A DNA stretch of 64,000 nt from Lyngbya sp. CCAP 1446/10 (GTDB lineage: Bacteria; Cyanobacteriota; Cyanobacteriia; Cyanobacteriales; Microcoleaceae), in assembly GCF_026130175.1 (NCBI RefSeq), contig NZ_JAIGNI010000006.1, positions 62,001 to 126,000 of the forward strand, given 5' to 3'. Made by a program: the position numbers and the translations under genes. Below, in pieces: positions 1 to 8,940 of the stretch; position 1 is the stretch's first letter; each line of letters starts with the position of its first letter. A model generated the notes under the pieces. It saw only the letters and a program-made list of their open reading frames with translations, was not told the origin of the DNA and ran no database searches.

Positions 1-515
1 CTGTTGTGGGTGCGGCGGGTTTGGCGATTGGTTTGGCGTGGCAAAATACTCTATCTCACTTTGCTGCTGGGGTAATGTTGATTAGTTTACGGCCTTTTGA
101 AGTCGGAGATGCGATCGAAGCTGCGGATGTTAAGGGAGTGGTGGACAGCATCGGGATTTTTTCAACAACCGTCGTGACGGACGATCGCATAAAAATTATT
201 GTTCCGAATAATAATTTATTTAACGGTACACTGAAAAATACTACGGCGATGGGTACGAGGCGAGTAGACTTAAAAATTGATATTGGCGATCGACCGATCC
301 GTCCAACGATGGCTGAGTTGTTAGAAATTGCCCATTCTCACCCGCTGGTTTTGGAAAATCCGCCCCCGACTTGTTTGGTAGCCGAGATCACTCCAGATAC
401 GACTATTCTATCTCTCCGGCCCTGGTGCGCGTCGGTAGCCTACGAACAAGTGCGATCGCAAGTTCAAGAACACGTCAAAGAAGCAATGAATGCCAACCAA
501 AATCAAGCACAATAA
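1..515 (+). CDS. MscS-family mechanosensitive channel, C-terminal part (5' end outside window)
   Basis: The reading frame is open from the first base, so the start lies to the left of the window. The visible part begins with the glycine/alanine-rich pore-helix region (GAAGLAIGLAWQN), followed by the beta domain motif LRPFEVGDAIE and IVPNNNLFNGTLKN, which are typical of small-conductance mechanosensitive channels. These proteins sit in the cytoplasmic membrane and release solutes on hypo-osmotic shock. About 170 residues are seen, covering the last transmembrane helix and the cytoplasmic beta and alpha/beta domains. The stop is followed by a short AT-rich linker and a patatin-like gene in the same direction, possibly co-transcribed. 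The family is clear; the subfamily cannot be judged without the N-terminus. Confidence 0.9.
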   Translation, partial: VVGAAGLAIGLAWQNTLSHFAAGVMLISLRPFEVGDAIEAADVKGVVDSIGIFSTTVVTDDRIKIIVPNNNLFNGTLKNTTAMGTRRVDLKIDIGDRPIRPTMAELLEIAHSHPLVLENPPPTCLVAEITPDTTILSLRPWCASVAYEQVRSQVQEHVKEAMNANQNQAQ

Positions 516-536
516 ATCTAAAATCCAAAATCTAAA
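516..536 (+). repeat. AT-rich AAATCTAAAATCC-type linker repeat
   Basis: The 21-bp gap between two genes consists of the degenerate words AAATCTAAAATCC and AAATCTAAAAT. The same kind of sequence returns at 28300-28336 upstream of the HNH gene, so it is an interspersed linker repeat rather than unique sequence. Confidence 0.5.
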
Positions 537-1661
537 ATGAGCAAGTTGTATCCCCAGCAAATTTTGCAAGAACCGGGCGTCAGGATGTCCCTCACCGAAA
601 AAGAAACAATTCTCAAAAAATTTCCGCCTCCCGACACAGACGGTCAAATTTATGCAGACGCCATTTTTGAAGGTGGTGGCGTGCGCGGAGTTGCCTTTTT
701 AGGAGCACTCAGATGCTGTCACGATTTGGGTATCCGTTGGCGAAAATTGGCCGGTACTTCTGCGGGTGCAATTACTGCCGCAGTATTGGCAACAGACTTG
801 TCAATGGATGACTTAGAGCAGTTGTTAGGAGACCTCGATTACAGCATATTTTTAACTCAAAAAAACAGTCCTCTAATTTTAAATGGCGATCCAGCAGACG
901 ACTTGCAATCTCCAGCTTGGACGCTAATTTTTCTCACAATTAGCCGCCAGATGGGAGAATATTCTGCACAACCTTTCCGGCAGTGGCTGGAAGCAATACT
1001 TAGTAAAGGTCACTTGCAGAGTTTTGCCGATGTCAAAAAACTGGAAAAAGAGCGGGAATTAAAAGTAGTAATATCCAACCTGACTCGCGGTGAAATGTTG
1101 GTGCTGCCCGATGACTTACGGCGGCAAGACTCGGCAGATTCCGATGCTTTGTACCAGCAGTTGCGGCTGCAAAATCCCGAAGAGTTTAGCGTAGCTGAAG
1201 CGGTGCGGCTGTCGATGAGCATTCCGCTATTTTTTGAGCCGGGAAAACTGGGCAATGACTTAATTGTCGATGGGGGAATTCTGAGCAATTTCCCGCTGTG
1301 GATTTATGACAAACAATCCGGTTCGACTCCGGTTGCGCCGCGCTGGTTTACCTTTGGGTTTCGATTAGTTGATACTGGCATTGAGAACCAAATTAAGATT
1401 AATAGTCCGGTGTCGATGCTGTCGGCGATGTTCACCACGATGATGAAAGCAAGAGACCGCTATCACCAGCGCGAAATGGATAAAGGCAGAGTTATCAATA
1501 TTGATGTGACTGAAGCTGCGGTGACGACGACGGATTTTAATCTAGATGCCGATCGCAAGGCTAAGCTGTACCGATTGGGATATTTGTATACTAAGAGGTT
1601 CTTTTTGAGTTCTAACTTTAGTTGGGAAAAGCACTTGAAGGCTAGGGGCTTTGGGGAGTAG
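537..1661 (+). CDS. Patatin-like phospholipase
   Basis: A 374-residue protein with the patatin signature: an oxyanion-hole glycine motif GGGVRGVAF (residues 46-54), the nucleophile elbow GTSAG (73-77, Ser75) and the second catalytic element DGG (Asp245). This Ser-Asp dyad hydrolyses acyl ester bonds of lipids; the substrate cannot be told from sequence. No signal peptide is visible, so a cytoplasmic or membrane-associated enzyme is likely. The ATG chosen lies only 21 bp after the MscS stop; an internal ATG at residue 17 (585) is an alternative start because no clear ribosome binding site precedes the first. The family call is firm. Confidence 0.9.
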   Translation: MSKLYPQQILQEPGVRMSLTEKETILKKFPPPDTDGQIYADAIFEGGGVRGVAFLGALRCCHDLGIRWRKLAGTSAGAITAAVLATDLSMDDLEQLLGDLDYSIFLTQKNSPLILNGDPADDLQSPAWTLIFLTISRQMGEYSAQPFRQWLEAILSKGHLQSFADVKKLEKERELKVVISNLTRGEMLVLPDDLRRQDSADSDALYQQLRLQNPEEFSVAEAVRLSMSIPLFFEPGKLGNDLIVDGGILSNFPLWIYDKQSGSTPVAPRWFTFGFRLVDTGIENQIKINSPVSMLSAMFTTMMKARDRYHQREMDKGRVINIDVTEAAVTTTDFNLDADRKAKLYRLGYLYTKRFFLSSNFSWEKHLKARGFGE

Positions 1662-1792
1662 GAGAGGGGGAGAGTGGGGAAATATGCCTTCCGCCTTCGA
1701 CCAAAGGTATATAGGGAGAGGGATTGAAGAATTTTTGATTTAGGGGTTGGCAAGAGCCTGGTGTGTGTGCTATAGTTAGTTACCGTCATCGT

Positions 1793-1881
1793 GGAGAGGT
1801 GGCTGAGTGGTCGAAAGCGGCAGATTGCTAATCTGTTAAGGGTGTTATCACCCTTCGGGGGTTCGAATCCCCCCCTCTCCG
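1793..1881 (+). tRNA. tRNA-Ser (GCU anticodon)
   Basis: An 89-nt class II tRNA. The acceptor arms GGAGAGG (1793-1799) and CCTCTCC (1874-1880) pair perfectly and G1881 is the discriminator base. A D-loop with GGCTGAGTGG, an anticodon loop TTGCTAA (anticodon GCT), a long variable arm and a GGTTCGAATCC T-arm are all present. The long variable arm and the anticodon agree on serine. CCA is not encoded. Confidence 0.97.
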
Positions 1882-1923
1882 TTCTAAAACTTCTAGGAAA
1901 AAATTCCTTTTAATCAAATTTTG

Positions 1924-1948
1924 TGGGATGGGCTTCTAGCCCGTCCCA
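1924..1948. repeat. GGGATGGGC...GCCCGTCCC palindromic repeat
   Basis: GGGATGGGC and GCCCGTCCC flank a short loop just downstream of the tRNA-Ser and downstream of the convergent hydrolase gene. The same words form the larger 24-bp hairpin at 20868-20924, so this is a small member of one palindromic repeat family. It could act as a bidirectional terminator, but no T-tract follows. Confidence 0.6.
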
Positions 1949-1999
1949 ATTATTTTCGCAATTCAATTCTAGTCTAGCAGCAATCATCGGCTACCAAAT

Positions 2000-2938
2000 C
2001 TAATCAAGCGCCTTGATTGCTTCGACAAATTGCCGCGAAATAAAGGGTAAAATCTCTTCATTCTTGCTATTCTCTTTCCCCTCGGTAAATACAACTAATA
2101 AATACGGCCGCAAACCAGGTATTTCAATATAAGCAGCATCGTGACGAACTTGACTTGTCAGCCCCGCTTTTGACCAGATTTTTGCATCTTCTGGCAATCC
2201 GCTACCTAAAAAACCTGTAACTTGATTTTCTGGATCGGCTTGTAATTCTGCTGGTTCTAAACTGCGTTTCATTAAGCCCATCATTTCTTGCGATGCTTTT
2301 GCAGAAACAGCTACGCCGCCGATTATACTGTGCAGCAAACGCGCTGTGGCATTTGTAGTGAGCATATTTCTATTTTCCATTAATTCTCCCAGAAATGCTC
2401 GCTCGCGACCGTAGGGCCCATCGCACCAGGTTTTTTGATTGGCGTTAATGTTGTGTAATTCTGGCCAATCTAATGATTGAAAGTAACGGTTGACGATGTT
2501 TCGCTGCTGTTTCCAAGTTTCAAAGGGGCCTGGTGATAATTCTGGGCCGCTGGTGGTGCCGGTGAGGGCATCTACTACTAAACCGGTGGCGTCGTTGCTG
2601 GAATCAACTATCATATCTCGGACGGCGCGTTCTAATTCTGGCGATGTTTGAATCATGCCTTTTTGCGCCCATTCCCAGATGGCCACGAGGTAGAATAATT
2701 TGACGATGCTGGCGGGATAAATTCGTTCGGATGCTCTGGCGCTAAAACCTCGCGGTTGATATTTCCAAAATTCTTGGGCGCTGAGGGCTCCGCCTGTGTT
2801 GACTCGCACCGGTGGATCGTAGACTATCCAGGTAATGGCTGTGCGATCGCCCTTCAATCCTGTAAATTCTGCCTGAGCTGCGTCTATAATGCTACTGCCG
2901 AGGGTTTTTAATTGTTCGTCTTTGTGGAAAAATGTCAT
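2000..2938 (-). CDS. Class A beta-lactamase-like serine hydrolase
   Basis: A 312-residue protein with the penicillin-recognising fold motifs in order: SxxK (PASIVK, Ser77/Lys80), SxN (SSN, 113-115) and a KTG-like box KAG (257-259). It lacks the Glu166-containing omega-loop pattern I would expect of a true lactamase, and no signal peptide or lipobox is seen at the N-terminus, so resistance should not be inferred. It may be a cytoplasmic or non-classically exported penicillin-binding-like hydrolase. A longer, membrane-anchored relative lies at 21039-22727 with the same motif order. It is convergent with tRNA-Ser and divergent from the NlpC/P60 gene. Confidence 0.85.
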   Translation of the reverse strand: MTFFHKDEQLKTLGSSIIDAAQAEFTGLKGDRTAITWIVYDPPVRVNTGGALSAQEFWKYQPRGFSARASERIYPASIVKLFYLVAIWEWAQKGMIQTSPELERAVRDMIVDSSNDATGLVVDALTGTTSGPELSPGPFETWKQQRNIVNRYFQSLDWPELHNINANQKTWCDGPYGRERAFLGELMENRNMLTTNATARLLHSIIGGVAVSAKASQEMMGLMKRSLEPAELQADPENQVTGFLGSGLPEDAKIWSKAGLTSQVRHDAAYIEIPGLRPYLLVVFTEGKENSKNEEILPFISRQFVEAIKALD

Positions 2939-3032
2939 GTTAATGGCTAACGGTTAACGGTTAACGGCTAGTGGCTAATGGCAATAAATCGTTAAATGTG
3001 AACAATTAACAGCAAACAATTAGCAATTAGCA

Positions 3033-3734
3033 ATGGTCAATTATCAATTATCTGATGGTGTGGAGTACCGCGCGCGATCGCACATAAATATTTACGATTC
3101 CCCAAAGTGCGATCGATTAGCAACTCAAGCAGCACTGGGGCGACATTTGCGCGCCCTTAACCAGAGTTTGAACAATGTAAACTTGGATACAAAGGCTGTG
3201 ATGGTGCGAGTGTGCGAAGATGATTATCCGGGATGGCTGGATCTTCGAGATATTGAGTTGCTCGAAGTCACAGAAACATCGTATCATCCTTTGGTGCTTT
3301 CTGAGGCAGAAATTAGAGAAAAATTGCCGATCGCAATTACTTTTACTCACGAGGCTATGCACCAATCCAATTATTATCTTTGGGGCGGTACAGTCGGGCC
3401 AAATTATGATTGTTCGGGATTAATGCAAGCTGCCTTTGTGGCTGCCGGCATCTGGTTGCCGAGGGATGCTTATCAGCAGGAAGGTTTTACTCAGCCTATT
3501 AGTATTAGTGATGTACAACCGGGAGATTTAGTCTTTTTTGGTACAGCGGAAAAAGCAACTCACGTAGGATTATATCTCGGAGATGATCGCTACATTCACA
3601 GTTCAGGAAAAGCCCAAGGTCGCGACGGTATCGGTATTGATTTTTTGTCAGAAAAGGGCGATGCAGTCAGTCAAGCTTATTATCAGCAATTGCGCGGATA
3701 TGGTAAAGTTGTGGCAAGTTATCAACCTAGTTAG
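3033..3734 (+). CDS. NlpC/P60 gamma-D-glutamyl-L-diamino acid endopeptidase with N-terminal SH3-type domain
   Basis: A 233-residue protein. Residues about 8-85 form the cyanobacterial SH3-like domain and the C-terminal half is NlpC/P60. The catalytic Cys127 (YDCSGL), His177 (ATHVGLYLG) and His189 (YIHSSG) are all present and match, shifted by one, the triad numbering known for the crystallised Anabaena/Nostoc enzymes of this type. Those enzymes cleave the bond between gamma-D-Glu and the diamino acid in peptidoglycan stem peptides, in recycling. No signal peptide is apparent. The gene is divergent from the beta-lactamase-like gene, and the gap between them carries TAACGGTTAACGG-type short repeats. 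Confidence 0.93.
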   Translation: MVNYQLSDGVEYRARSHINIYDSPKCDRLATQAALGRHLRALNQSLNNVNLDTKAVMVRVCEDDYPGWLDLRDIELLEVTETSYHPLVLSEAEIREKLPIAITFTHEAMHQSNYYLWGGTVGPNYDCSGLMQAAFVAAGIWLPRDAYQQEGFTQPISISDVQPGDLVFFGTAEKATHVGLYLGDDRYIHSSGKAQGRDGIGIDFLSEKGDAVSQAYYQQLRGYGKVVASYQPS

Positions 3735-3738
3735 TTTA

Positions 3739-3830
3739 TTTCGCGATCGCACTACGAACAAAGAAACCGGGTTTTTACCGAGATTGAGGGTTGGAACAAA
3801 TGATTTTCGTAAAAAACCCGGTTTCTGGCC
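3739..3830 (+). repeat. HIP1 + AAACCGGGTTT inverted-repeat element, copy 1
   Basis: This begins with TTCGCGATCGCACTACG just after the NlpC/P60 stop and continues into an inverted repeat: AGAAACCGGGTTTTTAC (3762-3778) and its near-complement at 3809-3826, about 30 nt apart. Similar elements lie at 10631, 28944 and 35009, each shortly after a stop codon. It may be a small non-autonomous element or a terminator-like structure. Confidence 0.75.
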
Positions 3831-3845
3831 ACCACGCCTAAGTTC

Positions 3846-3956
3846 TATAGTTGTTCATCTATGACTCATAACTAATGACTAATGACTAATGACTCATAAC
3901 TAATGACAACTGACAACTGACAACTGACAACTGACAACTGACAACTGACAACTGAC
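3846..3956. repeat. Short tandem heptamer arrays (STRR)
   Basis: First comes a degenerate ACTAATG array, then seven perfect copies of TGACAAC from 3904 to 3952 plus a partial copy. It ends three bases before the ATG of the next gene. Such 7-bp tandem arrays are common in filamentous cyanobacteria and expand by slippage. The same units occur at 10521-10620 and 10740-10850. Confidence 0.9.
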
Positions 3957-3958
3957 TA

Positions 3959-4984
3959 ATGATGTTATCTAACAAAACAATGGACGCTGCATTATTTTTG
4001 GAAAAATTGGCCGCACAGCAGGCTGCCGATGAGATTGTTCTCGACGTTTCGGTGGTGGTGCCGGTGTATAATGAGGTGGAAAGTTTACCTCATCTAATTG
4101 AGGCGATCGCCTCTGCGATTCAACCATCTGGACTCAGCTATCAAATTATTTGTGTAGATGACGGTTCTAAAGACGGTTCTGCGGAACTTCTCAAGCAATT
4201 AGCCAGCAGTCGCGATGACCTTTGTGCTGTACTTTTGCGCCGCAATTATGGGCAGACTGCTGCCATGTCGGCAGGCTTCGATCGCGCAACTGGTCGTGCT
4301 ATTGTTACCCTAGACGGCGATTTGCAAAATGACCCTGCTGATATTCCGATGTTGTTGGAAAAGTTAAATGAAGGCTACGATTTAGTTAGCGGCTGGCGCA
4401 AAAATCGGCAGGATAATACTATCAGCCGCTTGATTCCTTCTAAAATTGCCAATTGGTTAATTGGTCGCGTTACGGGCGTAACTTTGCACGACTACGGCTG
4501 TTCTTTAAAAGCTTATAAATCCGAGTTAGTAGCAGACTTGAATTTGTACGGAGAATTGCACCGATTTTTGCCTGCTTTGGCTTTTATTGAAGGGGCTAGA
4601 ATTGCGGAACTTCCGGTGCGACATCACGCGCGGCGTTTCGGTCAAAGTAAGTACGGGATCTGGCGGACTTTTCGAGTGTTGATGGATTTGTTAACTATTT
4701 CTTTTATGAAGAAGTTTCTAACTCGGCCGATGCACGTTTTTGGACTTTTGGGAATGATTTCGATGGCGTTCGGAACGGTTTTAGGGATTTATTTGACTTT
4801 CGTGAAATTGGGTCTGGGTCAAAGTATTGGTAATCGTCCTTTGCTGATTTTGGCTGTGGTTTTGTTGTTGACTGGTGTGCAGTTATTTTGTTTTGGTTTG
4901 TTGGCGGAAGTGATGATGCGGACTTATCATGAGTCGCAGGGAAAACCGATTTATCGGGTGCGTGAGGTGTTTGGTTCTAAGTAA
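3959..4984 (+). CDS. GT2 glycosyltransferase, polyprenyl-phosphate (DPM1/GtrB) type, with two C-terminal membrane helices
   Basis: A 341-residue protein. The GT-A fold starts at SVVVPVYNE (about residue 31) and includes VDDGSKDGS, the metal-binding region LDGDLQNDPADIP and the acceptor segment around DYGCSLKAY. Two hydrophobic helices follow at about residues 253-278 and 292-316. This arrangement is that of enzymes that move a sugar from a nucleotide donor to polyprenyl phosphate at the inner membrane, giving donors for periplasmic glycosylation. The donor sugar is not predictable here. The start lies directly behind a heptamer array; ATG at residue 8 is an alternative. Confidence 0.9.
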   Translation: MMLSNKTMDAALFLEKLAAQQAADEIVLDVSVVVPVYNEVESLPHLIEAIASAIQPSGLSYQIICVDDGSKDGSAELLKQLASSRDDLCAVLLRRNYGQTAAMSAGFDRATGRAIVTLDGDLQNDPADIPMLLEKLNEGYDLVSGWRKNRQDNTISRLIPSKIANWLIGRVTGVTLHDYGCSLKAYKSELVADLNLYGELHRFLPALAFIEGARIAELPVRHHARRFGQSKYGIWRTFRVLMDLLTISFMKKFLTRPMHVFGLLGMISMAFGTVLGIYLTFVKLGLGQSIGNRPLLILAVVLLLTGVQLFCFGLLAEVMMRTYHESQGKPIYRVREVFGSK

Positions 4985-5100
4985 AATTGGGCGGTTGAAA
5001 CCGCCCCTTGTCAAAGGAAGTCGGCGGTTTCAACCGCCCCTAAACACACGAAGTCCGCCTGCGCGGACTGAAGAATAAAGGATGTATTTAGACGGACGCA
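4985..5100. repeat. GGGCGGTTGAAACCGCCC / GTCCGCC-type palindromic repeats
   Basis: The gap between two convergent genes holds GGGCGGTTGAAACCGCCC, then GGCGGTTTCAACCGCCCC, then AGTCCGCCTGCGCGGACT. Each can fold into a hairpin. The same words recur at 20749-20815 and 20960-21015. They could terminate both converging genes. Confidence 0.7.
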
Positions 5101-5116
5101 ATCTAACTCCTAACTC

Positions 5117-6286
5117 CTAACTCATGACTTTTTGAGCTTGGCGGAGAGATTGAATAGTTGCGATCGCGTGTTGAGACACTGCATCTATTTCAGCAGCGGT
5201 ATTGAACCTCCCAATTCCAAAGCGGATAGAAGCGTAAGCTAATTTATCCGATCGCCCGATCGCTGCTAAAACATGAGATGGGGATATTTTCGCCGAAGTG
5301 CAAGCAGAACCCGAAGAAACTGCCGCCGCCGGTTGCAAACCCAACATCAACGCTTGACCGTCAACCCCGCCTACACTAATATTCAGATTCCCAGGTAATC
5401 TCTTCGTCGCGTGACCGTTGAGAACAACATCACCCAATTCACTCAAATTTTCCCACAAACGCTGCCGCAGATTCACAACTCGTGCTGTTTCCGACTCCAT
5501 TTCCGAAATTGCCAATTCTACTGCTTTGGCAAACCCGACTATTTGCGGTGGGTAAAGAGTGCCCGATCGCATTCCCCGTTCGTGGCCTCCTCCGTGCATT
5601 TGCGGCGCTAGCTGCACTCTCGGTTTATTGCGGCGGACGTAGAGAGCACCAATGCCTTTTGGCCCGTATATTTTGTGCGCCGTCAAAGACATTAAATCAA
5701 TGTTCATCTCCTGTACATCCAGGGGAATTTTGCCGATCGCCTGGGCCGCATCTGTGTGAAACAGAATGTCATTTCCGCGACAGATAGATGCAATTTCGGC
5801 GATCGGCTGAATCACACCAATTTCATTATTAGCCGTCATCACCGAAACTAAAATTGTCTCAGCCCGAATCGCTTTGATCAAATCGCCGATATCAATCAGT
5901 CCGTCACTTTTTACTGGTAAAACAGTAATATCAAACCCCAATTTTTCCAAATATGTACAGGGGTCAAGAATTGCATTATGTTCGGTTTTTACTGTTATAA
6001 TGTGCTTTCCTTTGCTGAAATAGGCTTCCGCGATGCCTTTAATCGCTAAATTATTTGCTTCCGTTGCGCCGCTGGTAAACACAATTTCTTCTGGAGAAGC
6101 ATTGATCGCTTCTGCTATGATTTGCCGCGATTTTTTGACCGCTGCTTCTGCTTCCCAGCCGTAGACGTGGTTGATACTGGCTGCGTTGCCGAATTGTTCG
6201 GTAAAATAGGGCAGCATCGCATCAAGTACCCGTTTGTCTACAGGGGTTGTGGCGTGGTTGTCTAGGTAGATAGGACGTGCGGACAT
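5117..6286 (-). CDS. iscS: Cysteine desulfurase, IscS/NifS class
   Basis: A 389-residue PLP enzyme that converts L-cysteine to alanine and delivers persulfide sulfur for Fe-S cluster and thio-cofactor synthesis. The N-terminal YLDNHATTPV motif, the PLP lysine Lys205 in SLTAHKIYGPKG and the mobile-loop cysteine Cys329 in SSGSACTSA are present, with HTDAAQ upstream. Group I membership (IscS/NifS rather than SufS) follows from the SSGSACTSA loop. No iscU or nif genes are adjacent, so iscS is a class name here; nifS is equally used for such cyanobacterial genes. It is divergent from the small membrane protein at 6383. Confidence 0.93.
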   Translation of the reverse strand: MSARPIYLDNHATTPVDKRVLDAMLPYFTEQFGNAASINHVYGWEAEAAVKKSRQIIAEAINASPEEIVFTSGATEANNLAIKGIAEAYFSKGKHIITVKTEHNAILDPCTYLEKLGFDITVLPVKSDGLIDIGDLIKAIRAETILVSVMTANNEIGVIQPIAEIASICRGNDILFHTDAAQAIGKIPLDVQEMNIDLMSLTAHKIYGPKGIGALYVRRNKPRVQLAPQMHGGGHERGMRSGTLYPPQIVGFAKAVELAISEMESETARVVNLRQRLWENLSELGDVVLNGHATKRLPGNLNISVGGVDGQALMLGLQPAAAVSSGSACTSAKISPSHVLAAIGRSDKLAYASIRFGIGRFNTAAEIDAVSQHAIATIQSLRQAQKVMS

Positions 6287-6382
6287 AGTGCAGTTTTGGT
6301 TAAAAAAAGTGTTAGATTTATTGTAGACGAGCCTTTTGTTCTACCACAAAACTTTATATTTAACAAATATTTGTGAAGATTT

Positions 6383-7030
6383 ATGCGAGCTGACATTCAG
6401 GGATTAGAAATTACTGTCGGTGAGCTCAGGCATCTGTGCGGCACGGGGCCCGATCGCGTATACCGGCCTGTGAGTGCGACCAAGTTTGCTCGCGAAGCTT
6501 TGAAAACAGTTGGTTTAATTGTTTTGGTTCTAATTAGTTGTTGGCTGCTGGTGGCGATATTTCCTAGAGCTTATGTGTTTTGGTTCGCCCTTCACCTCGC
6601 TGCGATCTGCGGTTTGATTTTTGAGGATGCGTGGAAAATTTGGAGCAGCCAAAATAAAGATTTAATCAATTTGTTTGATGATGTCGATCGCTATAATGGT
6701 ATAATCAAAGCGATCGAAATTAACGATCGGATAGAAGATGCGGGCAATGCGGAAGTCAAAATAGGCGATCGAGCCAAAGTCATTCAAGCCTTGCAGATGA
6801 TTAGAGATGATTTAGTTCGAGCTTTAAAAACTGAAAGAATTCTCAGGGACAACAAAAAATTTGTCGCAACTAACTCGGAACTGTTTGCCAATAATTTGAG
6901 AACTTTGAATGCCCTGCAAATTAGCGATCGAGCCACCAAACAAGGGAGATTGCTCAACGAAGCTTTGCAGTTAGCTACAGAAGTTCAAGCAGAAATAAAA
7001 AAGTTGCAAGATCGAAACGCTGCTAACTAA
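6383..7030 (+). CDS. Hypothetical membrane protein, two helices and a charged C-terminal domain
   Basis: I do not recognise the family. The 215 residues have an N-terminal polar segment, two close transmembrane helices (about 43-60 and 64-80), then a cytoplasmic-looking helical tail rich in Asp, Arg and Lys. Several heptad-like stretches (about 90-115, 170-210) suggest coiled coils. HIP1-like GCGATCG sites lie inside the coding sequence, as in native genes of this genome. The ATG follows GAAGATTT with no strong ribosome binding site. It is divergent from the cysteine desulfurase. An envelope-linked scaffold or regulator is possible but unsupported. Confidence 0.7.
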   Translation: MRADIQGLEITVGELRHLCGTGPDRVYRPVSATKFAREALKTVGLIVLVLISCWLLVAIFPRAYVFWFALHLAAICGLIFEDAWKIWSSQNKDLINLFDDVDRYNGIIKAIEINDRIEDAGNAEVKIGDRAKVIQALQMIRDDLVRALKTERILRDNKKFVATNSELFANNLRTLNALQISDRATKQGRLLNEALQLATEVQAEIKKLQDRNAAN

Positions 7031-7617
7031 AAAAACTGCCCCAATTAGTAGGGTTTTCGAGCCCCCAAAACCCCCTTTCATCAGGTAGGAAAAGAGCATT
7101 TTTTACTTAAACTTCCCCTGAAGAATGGGGATGCGAGGGGTATATGGACTATGCTATAAACGAGAGATAAGCCGTTGTGCATCTAGATTGTGTATGGTGA
7201 TTGAGGGGGAGAGGGGGAGAAGGTGAGAGGGGGAGAAGGTGTTTGATCGATCGTCGAAATATACAATTTAAATGCACAACAGCTTACAAAGGTTTTAGAG
7301 TTAAGTTGACAGGAAGCATCTGGTGTTTTGCATTTTATAGTGGGAGCTTAAGAACTCGCGTATTGTACTCGCGAGCTCTTAAGCTCCCACTATCATTAAA
7401 AATGCTTTTTACAAAAATGAGATTCTCCCAGTTAACACCCATTGGTGCATCGCCTTATTTGGTAGCAACTGGCACATTACTGAAGCGATCGAACTCAAAG
7501 ACATTTTAAAATTCATCAGTGATGAGAATTGTTAAGAAATATCATGATTGTAAATTTTTGGCTGTTAAGTAACAGGTAAGGATATCTTGGAAAGGTGACG
7601 TTAACAACCAGGTCAGT
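7031..7617. other. Non-coding gap with degenerate CCCC/GGGG repeat and a long hairpin
   Basis: About 590 bp without a convincing gene. From 7048 to 7141 it holds a worn copy of the GATCCCCC...GGGGGATC interspersed repeat, from 7200 a GA/GT-rich simple stretch, and at 7337-7393 a large hairpin described separately. Open frames through it run over the hairpin and look accidental. Confidence 0.6.
7337..7393. repeat. 24-bp inverted repeat with 9-nt loop
   Basis: Arms 7337-7360 and 7370-7393 are complementary over 24 positions with one mismatch (G-U compatible in RNA), around the loop TATTGTACT. The arm begins ATAGTGGGAGCTTAAG. No T-tract follows, so it is not a typical Rho-independent terminator. 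Arm and loop lengths equal those of the unrelated hairpin at 20868-20924. Confidence 0.85.
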
Positions 7618-8940
7618 ATGTCTTCTAGCAAACCCAAGATTATAGTTCTCGACGACGATCCGACAGGTTCTCAAACCGTGCACAGTTGCTTGCTGCTGAC
7701 ACGTTGGGACGAAGACACTCTGCGTTTGGGACTGCGGGACAAGTCCCCGATTTTCTTTATACTGACAAATACTCGATCGCTAACTCCCGAACAAGCCACC
7801 TCCGTCACCCGCGAAGTGTGCCAAAATCTTAAAAAGGCGATCGCCAGCGAAGAAATCGCAGACTTCCTAATCGTTAGCCGTTCCGATTCTACCCTGCGCG
7901 GCCACTATCCGATCGAAACCGACGCGATCGCCGAAGAGCTCGGCCCCTTCGACGCACATTTTCTAATTCCCGCCTTTTTTGAAGGAGGCAGAATTACCCG
8001 CAACAGCGTACACTACCTCATGGTTAACAGCGTTGCAACCCCTGTTCACGAAACCGAATTTGCCAAAGATTCTGTCTTCGGCTACAGTCACAGTTACCTG
8101 CCAGACTACGTAGAAGAAAAAACCAAAGGTCGCATCAAAGCTGATACAGTCGATCGCATTTTACTCGCAGATATGCGCTACGGAAGTTTAGATCGACTGA
8201 TGGACATGACAGACAACCAATGTGCAGTTGTTGACGGCGAAAGTCAAGGCGATTTAGACACATTTGCCAAACACATTCTCGATGCAGCCAGTCAAGGTAA
8301 AAAGTTTTTATTCCGCAGCGCGGCCAGTATTTTAACATCCTTAGCTGACATCGGCCACCAGCCTGTAGCAGCCGACGAAATGGCAAAATATGTGAGAAAG
8401 GGCAAACCCGGTGCAGTAATAGTGGGTTCCCACGTTAAGAAAACTACAGAACAATTGGAACGCTTGTTAAAAGAACCCAATATAGTTAGCATTGAAATAG
8501 ATGTATCTCACTTGTTAGAAGATTCACCAGAGTATCGCACCCAAATTCTCGATGAAATTCTCGAAAAAGTCCGCACCGCTCATGCCGACGGCAAAACGCC
8601 TGTAATTTATACCAGCCGCCAAGAACTACAATTTCCCACAGCAGAAATTCGGTTAAAATTTGGAGCTGCTGTTTCTGCTTTGTTGATGGATGTCGTGCGG
8701 GGACTGCCTGCGGATATCGGTTTTTTAATTAGCAAGGGCGGCATTACTTCCAATGATGTTTTGAGTACAGGTTTGTCGCTGAAAAGTGTCAGGCAAATCG
8801 GTCAAATTCTCGCAGGTTGTTCGGTGGTGAAAACCGAGGCAGATCATCCTCTGTTTCCCAATTTACCTGTGGTTTTGTTTCCGGGAAATGTCGGGGATAG
8901 CCATGCTTTGGCTACGGTTTACAAGCGGCTGAGCAAGTAG
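7618..8940 (+). CDS. Four-carbon acid sugar kinase family protein (DUF1537)
   Basis: A 440-residue protein of the family that includes D-erythronate/D-threonate and 3-oxo-tetronate kinases. The N-terminal motif LDDDPTGSQT (11-20) and the substrate-binding RSDSTLRGHYP (88-98) are characteristic. The C-terminal nucleotide-binding half has SKGGITSNDVL (about 371-381) and a final FPGNVGDSHAL. Members phosphorylate C4 sugar acids before oxidation or decarboxylation. Partners normally adjacent in proteobacteria (PdxA2-like dehydrogenase, aldolase) are absent here, so the physiological substrate is open. An AGGT element lies a few bases before the ATG. Confidence 0.87.
   Translation: MSSSKPKIIVLDDDPTGSQTVHSCLLLTRWDEDTLRLGLRDKSPIFFILTNTRSLTPEQATSVTREVCQNLKKAIASEEIADFLIVSRSDSTLRGHYPIETDAIAEELGPFDAHFLIPAFFEGGRITRNSVHYLMVNSVATPVHETEFAKDSVFGYSHSYLPDYVEEKTKGRIKADTVDRILLADMRYGSLDRLMDMTDNQCAVVDGESQGDLDTFAKHILDAASQGKKFLFRSAASILTSLADIGHQPVAADEMAKYVRKGKPGAVIVGSHVKKTTEQLERLLKEPNIVSIEIDVSHLLEDSPEYRTQILDEILEKVRTAHADGKTPVIYTSRQELQFPTAEIRLKFGAAVSALLMDVVRGLPADIGFLISKGGITSNDVLSTGLSLKSVRQIGQILAGCSVVKTEADHPLFPNLPVVLFPGNVGDSHALATVYKRLSK

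Noticed and set aside
2000-2938. Beta-lactamase-like gene considered as antibiotic resistance
   Set aside because: The KTG box is KAG, no export signal is seen and the omega-loop glutamate is not evident; these are common in cyanobacteria without known resistance.
3846-3956. Heptamer arrays considered as a CRISPR array
   Set aside because: Units are 7 bp without spacers; there are no cas genes in the window.
7201-7509. Plus-strand open frame of 102 codons
   Set aside because: It runs through the 24-bp hairpin and a simple GA-rich stretch; the composition is not protein-like.
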